Positions 28,128-37,002 of a stretch of DNA of 64,000 nucleotides are shown piece by piece. This DNA comes from Pseudidiomarina insulisalsae (lineage in GTDB: Bacteria; Pseudomonadota; Gammaproteobacteria; Enterobacterales; Alteromonadaceae): positions 124,001-188,000 of the forward strand of contig NZ_PIPY01000005.1 of the NCBI RefSeq assembly GCF_003987065.1. Reading direction: 5' to 3'. Under the pieces are notes generated by a model. It searched no databases, was not told where the DNA came from, and was given only the letters and a program-made list of their open reading frames with translations. The position numbers and the translations under genes are program-made. The first letter of the stretch is position 1. Each line of letters begins with the position of its first letter.

Positions 28128-28874
28128 TTACTGAGCGTCCAGCGACTGGCCGTTGACATCGAGGCTGGCGTCGCTCATCAGATACAGGTAGGTCGGCATA
28201 ATGTCAGCCGGCGTTTTTAGTTTATTCCGATCTTCTGCAGGGTAGGCGCGAGCGCGCATGGCCGTGCGCGTGGCGCCAGGGTTGATAACATTCACGCGAA
28301 TTGAGCTACCTTCATACTCGTCGGCCATGACCTGGGCCAGACCTTCGGTGGCGAATTTACTCACCGAGTAGGGGCCCCAGAATGCACGGCCTTTGCGGCC
28401 GACTCCCGATGATGTAAATACCACGCTGGCATGCTGAGCCTTTTTCAGTGCTGGTAATAATGCCTGAGTCATCAGAAACTGAGCTGTCACGTTCACTTGC
28501 ATGACGTCGTGCCAGTTTCCGTGGTCAATATGCTCAAAGGGTGACAACACACCGAGTAAACTGGCATTGTGCAGTAAGCCATCGAGTCGGCCGAACTGCT
28601 CAATAATGGTGGCGCAGAGGCCTTGATAATGGGAGAAGGTTGCGCCTTTCATATCGAGTGGCACGATGGCTGGTTCAGGACTGCCGTTGGCTACAATTTC
28701 GTCGTAGACTGCTTCAAGTTTGCTGGTGGTGCGTCCCAGTAAAATGACGGTTGCACCTGCGCGAGCAAAGGTTAGCGCGGCTTCTTTACCAATGCCGTCG
28801 CCGGCGCCGGTTACCAGAATCACTTTTTCATCTAAGGTGTAGTTTGCTACGTTGTCGTTATGCATCTTGCTCAT
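28128..28874 (-). CDS. yciK: YciK-family short-chain dehydrogenase/reductase
   Basis: NAD(P)-dependent oxidoreductase of unknown physiological substrate. The 248-residue protein has the SDR dinucleotide motif TGAGDGIG, NNAG-like site HNAS, the catalytic Ser (VFTSSGVG) and the Tyr-x3-Lys pair in YSVSKFATEG. The stretch INPGATRTAMRARAYPAEDRN...KTPADIMPLYL-like matches E. coli YciK closely. The exact start is uncertain: a second Met three codons in (28865) is equally possible. A monocistronic gene read leftwards, ending at a terminator. Confidence 0.9.
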   Translation of the reverse strand: MSKMHNDNVANYTLDEKVILVTGAGDGIGKEAALTFARAGATVILLGRTTSKLEAVYDEIVANGSPEPAIVPLDMKGATFSHYQGLCATIIEQFGRLDGLLHNASLLGVLSPFEHIDHGNWHDVMQVNVTAQFLMTQALLPALKKAQHASVVFTSSGVGRKGRAFWGPYSVSKFATEGLAQVMADEYEGSSIRVNVINPGATRTAMRARAYPAEDRNKLKTPADIMPTYLYLMSDASLDVNGQSLDAQ

Positions 28875-28970
28875 TTTCGGCTTACACTACTAGCTAGTTT
28901 GAAAGATGGCTCAAGTGTACTGGTTTTTGCTCTGATTCTCAGCTGTCACCGAGAAATTCTTGAAAAATAC

Positions 28971-29032
28971 TTTTAACTTGGGCCGTGGCGGTGTATAAAA
29001 TTTTGTTAAGTGTGTCTCTTGTCCTACCAGTT
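28971..29032 (+). promoter_or_regulatory. Putative volA promoter with FadR-like operator
   Basis: TTTTAA (28971-28976), 17 bases, and TATAAA (28994-28999) form a weak -35 with a good -10. Just downstream, CTCTTGTCCTACCAGTT (29016-29032) matches the E. coli FadR consensus AACTGGTCNGACCAGTT at 12 of 16 defined positions, with the right half nearly perfect. A repressor there would sit at about +10 to +26. Assignment is by eye and needs a matrix scan. Confidence 0.45.
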
Positions 29033-29117
29033 ATAAAAAGCGATGATAGGCAAGATGAACCAAAGCATCTGTCGGTGCTAAAAACATAACAATACGAACA
29101 AGGATTGGGGAAGCCTC

Positions 29118-31508
29118 ATGAAAAAACTCTTGCTTGCAACGGCGATTACCAGCGCCTTCACCCTGGCCGGCTGCGGCAGCGGTGATGAAGCACCACAAAG
29201 CGAAACGGTGGATTTCCAGGTCAATGCGACCCGCGTTGTATTTGATCCAAGTAACGGTGAAGTTCCGGTACCCTCTAACATTTTATTAAGTGGTAGCGCT
29301 GACGGCACGTTAAACATTCCGGTGGCTGACCCCACTGATAACTCTGATCCGCAGGTTGCTTTAAACGGCCTGGACGGATGGGGAACCCACTCAACCCTAA
29401 CCTTTAGCTTTTCATTACCTTTTGACGAGAACGGCGAGCGTATTGCCGTCGATGCTGCAACGCTGGAAGCTCCGGGCAGTATTCGGGTATTTGAAACGAT
29501 TATGGGCGGTACCGCTGTCAGTGCTGGCTGTGCCGCAGCAAGTCCGGCAGCCACCTGCGCGGTTGCAGCTGAACTGACCCACGGGGTCGACTTTATCGTA
29601 CGCGCTACGGGCCCGGACGGTGTCGCAGTTATTCCGTTGAAGCCGTTGAAAGCGAAAACTGGTTATGCAGCAGTTCTGACTGACAATATTCAGGACGAAT
29701 TAGGTCGTGATGTGCGTCCTTCACAAACCTATGGCCTGATGAAGCGTGATCCGGATACCGATCCGGTTTCCGGGGATGCGTCGGCAGTCGGTCTGCAGCG
29801 CTTAATCAATTCTCATGAAGACGCATTAGCGGCTTTCGGTGTTGCTAAAGAAGATATTATTTATGTCTCTAGCTTTACCACGCAGTCCATCAATGATGTC
29901 TTTGGTGCTATCAAAGGCTTGATGGCACAGCAGTTCTCACAAGGTGGTGGGCCAGCGCTGATGGCTCAGCCGACTGAAATGACTGTCGGCGACGCACTGG
30001 TTGCTGCGGGTCGTTTACAAGTGAACCTACAAGACCCGGCTTATCTTGCAGCGGCATCAGCGCAGCTGTATCAAGGTGAGGTCAGTCTGCCTTATTACTT
30101 GCCGGTAGCTACTGCTGAAAACCCGCAGGCACCATTAAATGGCCGCTGGCGTGCAATGTGTGACAGCCCGGCTTCGATTCTGGGCGCGGTGGCAGCAGGT
30201 GCACTCCCGGCAGAAGCTATCGATCCGGTAGCCTTTGAGGACCCGTCACGGCTATTACCTCCTTATAACTGCTATGACTTCCCGGGTATTGACGAAGAGC
30301 GTCACCTGACCAAGTACAACCCGGTTCCAGCGGCAACGACCAGTATGGACGTGCCGGCAGTTGTGACTGTCCCTGACGTGAACACTGCCAATAAGGTGCG
30401 CGCAGCGCAAGGCTTATCGCCACTGTCTGAGCCTGCGGATGGCTGGCCGGTCGTGATCTTCCAGCACGGTATTACCGGTGAGAAAACCAACCTGTTTGGT
30501 ATTGCTGGTACATTATCTGTCATGGGCTTTGCGACCGTTGCTATTGACCATCCGTTACATGGTGACCGTGGTTTTGGTCCAATTAACGCCACCACCGGCA
30601 GCCCCACTGCTTACATGAACCTGGGCAGTCTGCTGACTGCGCGTGACAACCTGCGTCAGTCAACCTCTGACCTGTTAGGACTGCGTTTGAGTTTGAACGC
30701 TGCGCAAGGCGCGCCATTAAATGGCCAGGAAGTGTTCTTCGTGGGTCACTCACTGGGTGCAATTGCCGGTACTAGCTTCACAGCTATGGCAAACGAACCT
30801 ATGTCAGGACCTCTGGCACCTGCCTCAGCACTGTACAGCGTGAAAGCCAGCAGCCTGATGGCACCGGGCGCAAGCATCGCTAACTTCCTGTTAGCTTCGA
30901 ACGCCTTTGGTCCGGTAATTAAAGCGCAACTGCTTTATGCGGCAAATGCTGACTTTGCAGCTGCGGTGAATGCTGCAGCGCAGGAGGCCGGTATCGCGCC
31001 GACCTCACCACAGTTCCAGAACCTGTTAGTACAGGTTTACCAGCAGTTCTGGTCTGGTTTAAGCAGCACGGAGCAAGCGCAGGTCAACGCCTTATTTGAA
31101 CAGTTTGCATTCGCGGCGCAAACGGTAGTTGATTCGGCAGATCCGATTAACTATGCCGAGCAAGCGGTTGAAAATGACAGTGCTTTCCATGTTATTGAGG
31201 TTGTAGGTAACGGTGCTGAGTTCCAGCCTGACCAGGTGATTCCGAACTCGGTTCCAGGTAAGCCTCTGGCGGGTACTGAGCCATTAATTACAGCGCTAGA
31301 GTTACAGAGCATTACGCAAACGATTGTCAGCGTTGATGGTTCAAAAGTCTCTGGTGCGGTGCGCTTCATTGAAGGTGATCACGGTTCGATTGTTGATCCG
31401 TCTGCATCAGCAGCAGCAACCATGGAAATGCAACTGCAGGCAGCGGGTTGGTTCAGCACCGATGCCACCGTAATTCCGGTGAGCAACACTGCAGTAATCA
31501 AACAATAA
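29118..31508 (+). CDS. volA: VolA/Pla-1-type surface lipase lipoprotein
   Basis: Outer-membrane lipoprotein with lipase or lysophospholipase activity that frees fatty acids from exogenous lipids. The 796-residue protein has a lipoprotein signal (lipobox TLAGC), an N-terminal virulence-factor lipase domain rich in beta structure, and an alpha/beta-hydrolase domain with nucleophile motif GHSLG (FFVGHSLGAIAGT), preceded by the oxyanion region IFQHGITGEKTN and an AIDHPLHGDRG block. The late FIEGDHGSI may supply the His. Gene order does not include fadL here. A FadR-like site upstream would fit control by fatty acids. Confidence 0.87.
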   Translation: MKKLLLATAITSAFTLAGCGSGDEAPQSETVDFQVNATRVVFDPSNGEVPVPSNILLSGSADGTLNIPVADPTDNSDPQVALNGLDGWGTHSTLTFSFSLPFDENGERIAVDAATLEAPGSIRVFETIMGGTAVSAGCAAASPAATCAVAAELTHGVDFIVRATGPDGVAVIPLKPLKAKTGYAAVLTDNIQDELGRDVRPSQTYGLMKRDPDTDPVSGDASAVGLQRLINSHEDALAAFGVAKEDIIYVSSFTTQSINDVFGAIKGLMAQQFSQGGGPALMAQPTEMTVGDALVAAGRLQVNLQDPAYLAAASAQLYQGEVSLPYYLPVATAENPQAPLNGRWRAMCDSPASILGAVAAGALPAEAIDPVAFEDPSRLLPPYNCYDFPGIDEERHLTKYNPVPAATTSMDVPAVVTVPDVNTANKVRAAQGLSPLSEPADGWPVVIFQHGITGEKTNLFGIAGTLSVMGFATVAIDHPLHGDRGFGPINATTGSPTAYMNLGSLLTARDNLRQSTSDLLGLRLSLNAAQGAPLNGQEVFFVGHSLGAIAGTSFTAMANEPMSGPLAPASALYSVKASSLMAPGASIANFLLASNAFGPVIKAQLLYAANADFAAAVNAAAQEAGIAPTSPQFQNLLVQVYQQFWSGLSSTEQAQVNALFEQFAFAAQTVVDSADPINYAEQAVENDSAFHVIEVVGNGAEFQPDQVIPNSVPGKPLAGTEPLITALELQSITQTIVSVDGSKVSGAVRFIEGDHGSIVDPSASAAATMEMQLQAAGWFSTDATVIPVSNTAVIKQ

Positions 31509-31534
31509 TCTGTATACTGACAACAGATGAGTTG

Positions 31535-31563
31535 AAAAGGGCCGCTCGTCGGCCCTTTTTTTA
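31535..31563 (+). terminator. Intrinsic terminator after volA
   Basis: AAAAGGGCC (31535-31543) and GGCCCTTTT (31551-31559) form a 9-bp stem with a 7-base loop, ending in a T-run. It separates volA from sohB. Confidence 0.92.
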
Positions 31564-31585
31564 TGATCAGAAAAAAGAGGGCAGC

Positions 31586-32587
31586 ATGGCGTTTCTACTT
31601 GAGATTGCAGACTTTGTACTGAAAGCAGCCATTATTGTGTTGGCGATTGGCGTTGTCATCGGCTTAATTGCCAATAACGCACAACGGCAACGCAAGCAAA
31701 GCGGTGAATTGCAGGTGCGTAACCTGTCGAAACAGTTCCGCAAAGCAGCGCAAAAGTTAAAAGATGAGCTGTTAAATAAAAAGCAGCGTAAACAGGCGCA
31801 CAAAGAAGCAAAGAAAGCAGAAAAGTCTGCGGAGAAAAATCAGGATGCTGAGGAGCGACGTATTTTCGTCGTCGACTTTAACGGCAGCATGGATGCACAG
31901 GAAGTCTCTGCGCTAAGTCGTGAAATAAACGCCATTATTGGTGCTGCCAGCGCCGGCGATACGGTAATGGTGCGCTTAGAAAGCCCCGGTGGCGTAGTGC
32001 ACGGCTACGGCTTAGGAGCGGCGCAATTACAACGTCTGCGCGATGCTGAACTAAACTTGGTGGTAAGTGTCGATAAAGTAGCAGCCAGTGGCGGTTATAT
32101 GATGGCTGCAGTGGCCGATGAGATCATTGCGGCGCCGTTTGCGATTATCGGCTCGATTGGCGTGGTCGCGCAGTTGCCTAACTTTCATCGCTGGTTGAAA
32201 AAGCACGATGTTGATTTTGAACAGGTAACCGCCGGCGAATTTAAGCGTACACTGACCATTTTTGGCGAAAATACTGAGGCCGCACGGCGCAAGTTCAAAC
32301 AGGATCTTGAGCAAATTCACCATCAGTTTAAACAGCATATTGCTGAGTACCGCCCGCAAGTCGAATTAGATAGCGTGGCAACCGGTGAGTACTGGACCGC
32401 TCAGCAGGCAAAAGAGTTTGCCCTGGTCGACACTATTATTACCAGTGACAGCTGGTTATTAGAGCGCGCCGAAACGAACACCATTTTGCATGTCACCTAT
32501 CAGGAGAAGCGCCCGCTGGGTGAACGTATTGGCAAAAATGTCAGCGCCATACTGATGCAGATTCGGGAGTTTTTAACTAAATCGTAA
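31586..32587 (+). CDS. sohB: Inner-membrane serine protease SohB (S49 family)
   Basis: Membrane-anchored protease of the signal peptide peptidase A family, 333 residues. An N-terminal membrane helix (FVLKAAIIVLAIGVVIGLI) is followed by a Lys/Glu-rich linker and the S49 core: VRLESPGGVVHGYG, the catalytic Ser in VAASGGYMMA and the general-base Lys in GEFKRTLTIFG. The ATG at 31586 follows AAGAGGGC; longer in-frame starts would run through the volA terminator. It begins a three-gene set with smrA-like and lipoprotein genes separated by 12-14 bases. Confidence 0.95.
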   Translation: MAFLLEIADFVLKAAIIVLAIGVVIGLIANNAQRQRKQSGELQVRNLSKQFRKAAQKLKDELLNKKQRKQAHKEAKKAEKSAEKNQDAEERRIFVVDFNGSMDAQEVSALSREINAIIGAASAGDTVMVRLESPGGVVHGYGLGAAQLQRLRDAELNLVVSVDKVAASGGYMMAAVADEIIAAPFAIIGSIGVVAQLPNFHRWLKKHDVDFEQVTAGEFKRTLTIFGENTEAARRKFKQDLEQIHHQFKQHIAEYRPQVELDSVATGEYWTAQQAKEFALVDTIITSDSWLLERAETNTILHVTYQEKRPLGERIGKNVSAILMQIREFLTKS

Positions 32588-32599
32588 ACGGGAGTTGTT

Positions 32600-33172
32600 A
32601 TGCGTGACGATTTTGACGAGTTCCGCCAGCAAATGGCTGACGTGACGCCCATTAAAAATGACGATGTTATAGCACCACGAAAGGCCAGGCCGACAGCGGC
32701 ACAGGAGGCGCGCCGAAAAGCGGCGGAGAAGCAGCTTGAGGACGACATTAACTACCTGTCCATGGAGTTCGTCGACTTAGTCGAGCCGGAGGAGTTGGTG
32801 GAATTTCGTCGCGATGGCGTGCAGCATGGCGTATTCAAACATCTGAAACAGGGCCGCTATGCCATCGAGGCGAGCCTTGATTTGCATCACCATAGTTTGC
32901 GCCAGGCGCGTGAGGCGCTGTATGAGTTTATTCAGCTTTGCCACCGCCGCGGTGTACGCTCGGCCATTGTGGTACATGGTATGGGACGCCATTCCAAGCC
33001 GCACCCGGCTTTGTTGAAAAGCTATGTGGTGAAATGGCTGAAGCAACTGGAACCGATTATGGCTTTTCATAGCGCCCAGCGTCAGCATGGCGGTGCCGGG
33101 TCTGTTTATGTGATGCTGCGTAAAAACGCGGAGCAAAAGCATGAAAATCGTGAGCGCCATCAAAAGCGCTAA
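32600..33172 (+). CDS. Smr-domain protein
   Basis: Putative DNA- or RNA-cleaving protein of 190 residues. A charged N-terminal region of about 90 residues precedes a C-terminal Smr domain with the hallmark LDLHHHSLRQAR, VVHGMGRHSKPHPALL and GGAGSVYVMLR motifs. Similar proteins in gammaproteobacteria are called SmrA or SmrB (the latter rescues collided ribosomes); the sequence here is closer to the SmrA/YdaL type, but I would not fix the name. It follows sohB by 12 bases and is likely cotranscribed with it. Confidence 0.88.
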   Translation: MRDDFDEFRQQMADVTPIKNDDVIAPRKARPTAAQEARRKAAEKQLEDDINYLSMEFVDLVEPEELVEFRRDGVQHGVFKHLKQGRYAIEASLDLHHHSLRQAREALYEFIQLCHRRGVRSAIVVHGMGRHSKPHPALLKSYVVKWLKQLEPIMAFHSAQRQHGGAGSVYVMLRKNAEQKHENRERHQKR

Positions 33173-33186
33173 GGGGCGCAAAGATC

Positions 33187-33891
33187 ATGATAAAACCGTT
33201 GAAATTAAGTGCTGCCCTGGTGTTGCTTGCCCTAAGTGGTTGTGCTGAAGCTGTTCCTGAGCAAACGCTGTCTGAGCGAGTGGCAGAGCAACTGACAGAG
33301 CGGGTCGACCGCCGTTACGATGCCAGCTTCACCTATCAAAACTTCGAGCTTAATACACTGACAGCAGAACTCATCGCAACCGATGTTGGCCTGGCCACAC
33401 GCGTGAACGAGCTGGATGACGGCCTCAATCAGTTGTTATGGGCCGACTACGTGCGCTTAACCGGCGACTGGCTAAGCCAGCGTCAGGATCAACTTCGTAT
33501 TGACCGTGCAGAGGTTGTCGATGCGCAGGTCACTCTGGCTTATTACGCTGCTGGGCGCTCCAATCTGCATGCGCTGGTCGAACAGGTGAAAGGACAGCTG
33601 CCGCTGCATAACGCAAATCAGCAGGTACTTTGGCAGATCGACGAGGTGATTTTAAATAATGTCGTGGTGAACTTGTTTGATCAGGGGAGGCCATTATTAA
33701 GTGTGCAACTGCAGCGTTTAGAGTTACCGCCTTTACACAGTGAGCAAACCACGGATGAATGGGTCGACAGTGTCATCGGCCCGTTATTGGAGCAGCTTAT
33801 CGAGCAGGTCATGGGTGGACAGACACAAACGATGACGGTGGACATGCAGGGTCTAACGGCATTTGTCTGGAGGGAGTTAGGGGCGTTTTAA
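33187..33891 (+). CDS. Lipoprotein of unknown function
   Basis: A 234-residue protein with a lipoprotein signal (lipobox ALSGC). The mature part begins with a helical segment and continues with alternating beta strands (FTYQNFELNTLTAELIATDVG and VLWQIDEVILNNVVVNLF) reminiscent of AsmA-like lipid-binding folds, but no firm family. It follows the smr gene by 14 bases, closing the sohB-smr-lipoprotein set. The stop codon lies inside a 9-bp hairpin (33879-33901). Confidence 0.65.
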   Translation: MIKPLKLSAALVLLALSGCAEAVPEQTLSERVAEQLTERVDRRYDASFTYQNFELNTLTAELIATDVGLATRVNELDDGLNQLLWADYVRLTGDWLSQRQDQLRIDRAEVVDAQVTLAYYAAGRSNLHALVEQVKGQLPLHNANQQVLWQIDEVILNNVVVNLFDQGRPLLSVQLQRLELPPLHSEQTTDEWVDSVIGPLLEQLIEQVMGGQTQTMTVDMQGLTAFVWRELGAF

Positions 33892-33901
33892 CAACGCCCC
33901 T
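33879..33901 (+). other. Hairpin over the lipoprotein stop codon
   Basis: AGGGGCGTT (33879-33887) and AACGCCCCT (33893-33901) form a perfect 9-bp stem around TTAAC, which holds the TAA stop. No T-run follows on either strand, so termination would be Rho-assisted or the structure may protect the 3' end between two convergent genes. Confidence 0.5.
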
Positions 33902-33932
33902 GGTCAATCAGGTTAAAAGAGACACGCAGATG

Positions 33933-35231
33933 TTACAGCTGCTCGCTCACATCCCGCTCTTTCAGGTCGGCCTGGTCGTCATTGAAAACGCCGACATCCA
34001 ATTCGCCTTCACTTTTGGCAACAATCATACTGACCATAGCATCGCCGGTGACGTTGACAGACGTACGGGTCATGTCAAGCAAACGGTCCACGCCAATAAT
34101 CAGACCGATACCTTCAACAGGCAGGCCAACCTGGCCTAAGACCATTGCCAGCATGATTAAGCCGACACCGGGTACACCGGCCGTACCGATACTTGCCAAG
34201 GTCGCGGTCAGTACGACCATAGCGTAATCGGCAATGCTTAAATCAACCAGATAGACCTGGGCGATGAATACGGTTGCGACACCTTGCATGATTGCGGTGC
34301 CGTCCATGTTAATGGTGGCGCCTAACGGCACGGTGAACGAACCGATTTTATTGCTGACACCTAAGCGCTTGGTCACGGTTTCCAGGGTGACAGGAATCGT
34401 GGCGTTACTGCTTGAGGTAGTGAAACCGAAAATCTGAACTTCGCGCATTTTTTTCAGGAAGGTGAGCGGGCTCAAGCCGGTCAGGCCTTTCAGAATCAGC
34501 GAGTAGGTAACGACACCATGCAGAATTAGGACCACAAAAACCAGTAAGAAGTATTTACCCAGACTGAAGATGGTTTCAAAGTCGGTTTCGCTGAATAATT
34601 TCGCCATCAGCGCAAAGACACCATAAGGTGCAAGGTTCATCAGGATAATAACCAGCTTCATGATGACTTCGTTGAGGTCATCAAAAAAGCCTTTCAAACG
34701 TTCCCCCGACTTACCAACCAAAGCCATCGCGATGCCAAACAACAGAGCAAACACAATAATTTGCAGCATGTTGCCGCTGGCCATGGCTGAGAATGGGTTG
34801 GTCGGGAACAGGTCAATAATCACCTGAGCCAATGACGGTGCCTGGCTGGGTTCAAACGTGGCATCGGACTGCATTGCAACGCCGGCACCCGGTTGAATTA
34901 GCACTGCCGCAAAAATCGCAAAGCTGATAGCGATTGCGGTGGTAATCATGTACAGGCCCACTGACTTCCCGCCTAAGCGACCCAGTTTGCTGGGGTCGCT
35001 GAGCGAGCAGGTACCGACCACAAGCGAAATAAACACTAATGGCACGACCAGCATTTGGAGTGAGGCAATAAAGATCTGACCGACGACGTGGAACAGGCCT
35101 TTGGTGAGGTAGCCTTCGACTAAAACGCTTTCCGGGAATAACAGTTTAAGTAGAAAGCCAACGATAATGCCTGCAAACATACCGATGACGATACGCGCTG
35201 TTAAGCTGAGCTTTTTCTTATTATCACGCAT
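33933..35231 (-). CDS. Dicarboxylate/amino acid:cation symporter (DAACS family)
   Basis: Inner-membrane carrier importing C4-dicarboxylates or acidic amino acids with Na+ or H+. The 432-residue protein has the family blocks GFTTSSSNATIPVTLE (serine-rich hairpin), IGSFTVPLGATINMDGTAIMQG and GVPGVGLIMLAMVL, and DRLLDMTRTSVNVTGD near the end. The GltP/DctA fold with eight helices and two re-entrant loops is implied. Which substrate is used cannot be told. Convergent with the sohB set and transcribed alone. Confidence 0.92.
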   Translation of the reverse strand: MRDNKKKLSLTARIVIGMFAGIIVGFLLKLLFPESVLVEGYLTKGLFHVVGQIFIASLQMLVVPLVFISLVVGTCSLSDPSKLGRLGGKSVGLYMITTAIAISFAIFAAVLIQPGAGVAMQSDATFEPSQAPSLAQVIIDLFPTNPFSAMASGNMLQIIVFALLFGIAMALVGKSGERLKGFFDDLNEVIMKLVIILMNLAPYGVFALMAKLFSETDFETIFSLGKYFLLVFVVLILHGVVTYSLILKGLTGLSPLTFLKKMREVQIFGFTTSSSNATIPVTLETVTKRLGVSNKIGSFTVPLGATINMDGTAIMQGVATVFIAQVYLVDLSIADYAMVVLTATLASIGTAGVPGVGLIMLAMVLGQVGLPVEGIGLIIGVDRLLDMTRTSVNVTGDAMVSMIVAKSEGELDVGVFNDDQADLKERDVSEQL

Positions 35232-35350
35232 ACATTTTCCTGAGAGTTAATAAAATACGGATAAACGAAGACTATCAGAATTCATCGCACGATTTTAGTA
35301 GTGCGAAGGGAAGCTGCCGCAAAAAAAACAAATCTCGCAGAATTTACCAT

Positions 35351-35377
35351 AAAAAACGCTGACCGAAGTCAGCGTTT
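35351..35377 (-). terminator. Intrinsic terminator after the Yip1-family gene
   Basis: A 10-bp perfect stem, AAACGCTGAC (35354-35363) and GTCAGCGTTT (35368-35377), with a CGAA loop. On the minus strand it is followed by a T-run, 20 bases beyond the stop at 35397. Confidence 0.92.
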
Positions 35378-35396
35378 CAGGGAGGAAGAAGTGAAG

Positions 35397-35996
35397 TTAC
35401 CAGCGGTATTCGGGACCAAAGCCGTTGGCCCAGAGAATGGCTGAGGTGACCATTAATATCACCAATAGAATAAGCCCGGCCGTAACGACCGAACTAGCGT
35501 AAATAAAGCCACGCTCTTCCGGTATATGCATCATGATGGGCACACCGGAGTAGAGCAGATAAACTGAGTAGGCAACCCCAGCTAAAAACGCCAGGGTGAC
35601 AAACCACAGCTCAGGATAAAGCGCAGCAACACCTGACATGATGACGGGCGTTGCGGTGTAGGCGGCCAGTTCCATCGACTGGGTAAATGTGGGGGTGGCG
35701 CCGAAGGTTTTGGCCATCCAGTGGATCAGGTAGCCGAGCGCAAAAGCGGCGCCGATAATACCAAGATACATCGCAATGCTAAAAGAAAGCGCGCTGGATT
35801 CGGTCAGGAACGTTGCTTCACGGGCGCCAATACTCCAACCAATATGCGCCGAAGCGTAATAGGCCGCTGCACAAGGAAGCAGGGCCACTAACAGAATATG
35901 GCTTAAGGCATACGTCATACTCTCATGACGTTGGTCAATGGTTTTCCATTCTTCCCGAGGGTGTGCGTACAGTCCCCAAATATGATTCAAAATCAT
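35397..35996 (-). CDS. Yip1/DUF1282-family membrane protein
   Basis: A 199-residue inner-membrane protein with about five or six helices. The start ILNHIWGLYAHPREEWKTID is the typical cytoplasmic lead-in of bacterial Yip1-domain proteins, followed by hydrophobic helices and the YTATPVIMSG block. The physiological role is unknown in bacteria. Transcribed alone, leftwards, ending in a strong terminator. The 220-base gap to miaE on the right is AT-rich and holds the divergent promoters. Confidence 0.85.
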   Translation of the reverse strand: MILNHIWGLYAHPREEWKTIDQRHESMTYALSHILLVALLPCAAAYYASAHIGWSIGAREATFLTESSALSFSIAMYLGIIGAAFALGYLIHWMAKTFGATPTFTQSMELAAYTATPVIMSGVAALYPELWFVTLAFLAGVAYSVYLLYSGVPIMMHIPEERGFIYASSVVTAGLILLVILMVTSAILWANGFGPEYRW

Positions 35997-36219
35997 GCTA
36001 GAACCTCTACTTCTCGTTGTTTTGTAAAATATTATTATTGTTATTACTGCGTTTTTCGCGACGTCGATTTTTTCATCGACTTACATCCTATATTGGTCGG
36101 ATTTTCAACAGTGTCAAGGCTTTTTGGGTGACAGAACCGGCATTTTCCGGGTAAAATACGCAACCTTCCACTTCTGCTGTTGTGGTGCGCTTTTTCGATT
36201 CAAACCCGCGGTAAAATCA

Positions 36220-37002
36220 ATGAACACAGCTCAAATCACTCGGTTATTGGCCCCCATTCATGACTTTTTACAGTGCGAAACCCCCGATGAATGGCTGGCT
36301 GAAGCAGCTAAACCTGAAAACTTACCGGTGTTATTGCGTGATCATATGGTGTGTGAGTTAAAAGCCGCACAAAGTGCAATGTTATTGATTCGCCGCTACG
36401 CCGTTGACGAGGCCAGGGGTCATGCGTTGTTGCAATGGCTGGCGCCCTATGAAGACTATACTTATCGCCTGGCTGGCGACTGGCGCGAGCTGGCGCAGCA
36501 GAACCGGCTGAAGAAAGCCATGGTACCGCGTTCTGATAAGCCTTACAGCGCCGAGCTTATTGATAAGATGGTGATGTTGATTAAAGAAGAGCTCCATCAC
36601 TTTTATCAGGTGCTGGAAATTGCTGAGCAGCAGCGTATTGCATACGACAAGGTCACCTCGAGCCGGTACGCCAAAGAGCTCCTGCGTCACGTGCGCACGC
36701 ATGAGCCTGCGACGTTAATCGATAAACTGATTTGTGGTGCTTATATCGAAGCCCGCTCGTGCGAGCGGTTTGCCAGGCTGGCACCTTTGCTGGCACCTGA
36801 AATCGGTGAATTTTATGTCTCGCTGCTGCGCTCTGAAGCGCGTCACTACCAGGACTATCTGAGCCTGGCCGAGCAACTTGCCGGTGCAGATATTAGTGAG
36901 CGGGTAGCCTATTTTGGGGCGATTGAAGCAGAACTTATTTCAACACCAGACGCTGATTTTAAGTTCCATAGTGGTCGGCCGCAGGTAACGGCTGCTGTCT
37001 GA
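36220..37002 (+). CDS. miaE: tRNA-(ms2io6A37) hydroxylase MiaE
   Basis: Non-haem diiron monooxygenase that hydroxylates the isopentenyl group of ms2i6A37 in tRNA. The 260-residue protein has carboxylate and histidine ligands in a ferritin-like helical bundle: LRDHMVCELKAAQSA, IKEELHHFYQVLEI, YIEARSCERFA and LLRSEARHYQDYL. The ATG at 36220 (MNTAQITRLL) fits the family; the frame is open further upstream. Its last 44 bases overlap the end of the convergent lpxH gene. Confidence 0.93.
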   Translation: MNTAQITRLLAPIHDFLQCETPDEWLAEAAKPENLPVLLRDHMVCELKAAQSAMLLIRRYAVDEARGHALLQWLAPYEDYTYRLAGDWRELAQQNRLKKAMVPRSDKPYSAELIDKMVMLIKEELHHFYQVLEIAEQQRIAYDKVTSSRYAKELLRHVRTHEPATLIDKLICGAYIEARSCERFARLAPLLAPEIGEFYVSLLRSEARHYQDYLSLAEQLAGADISERVAYFGAIEAELISTPDADFKFHSGRPQVTAAV

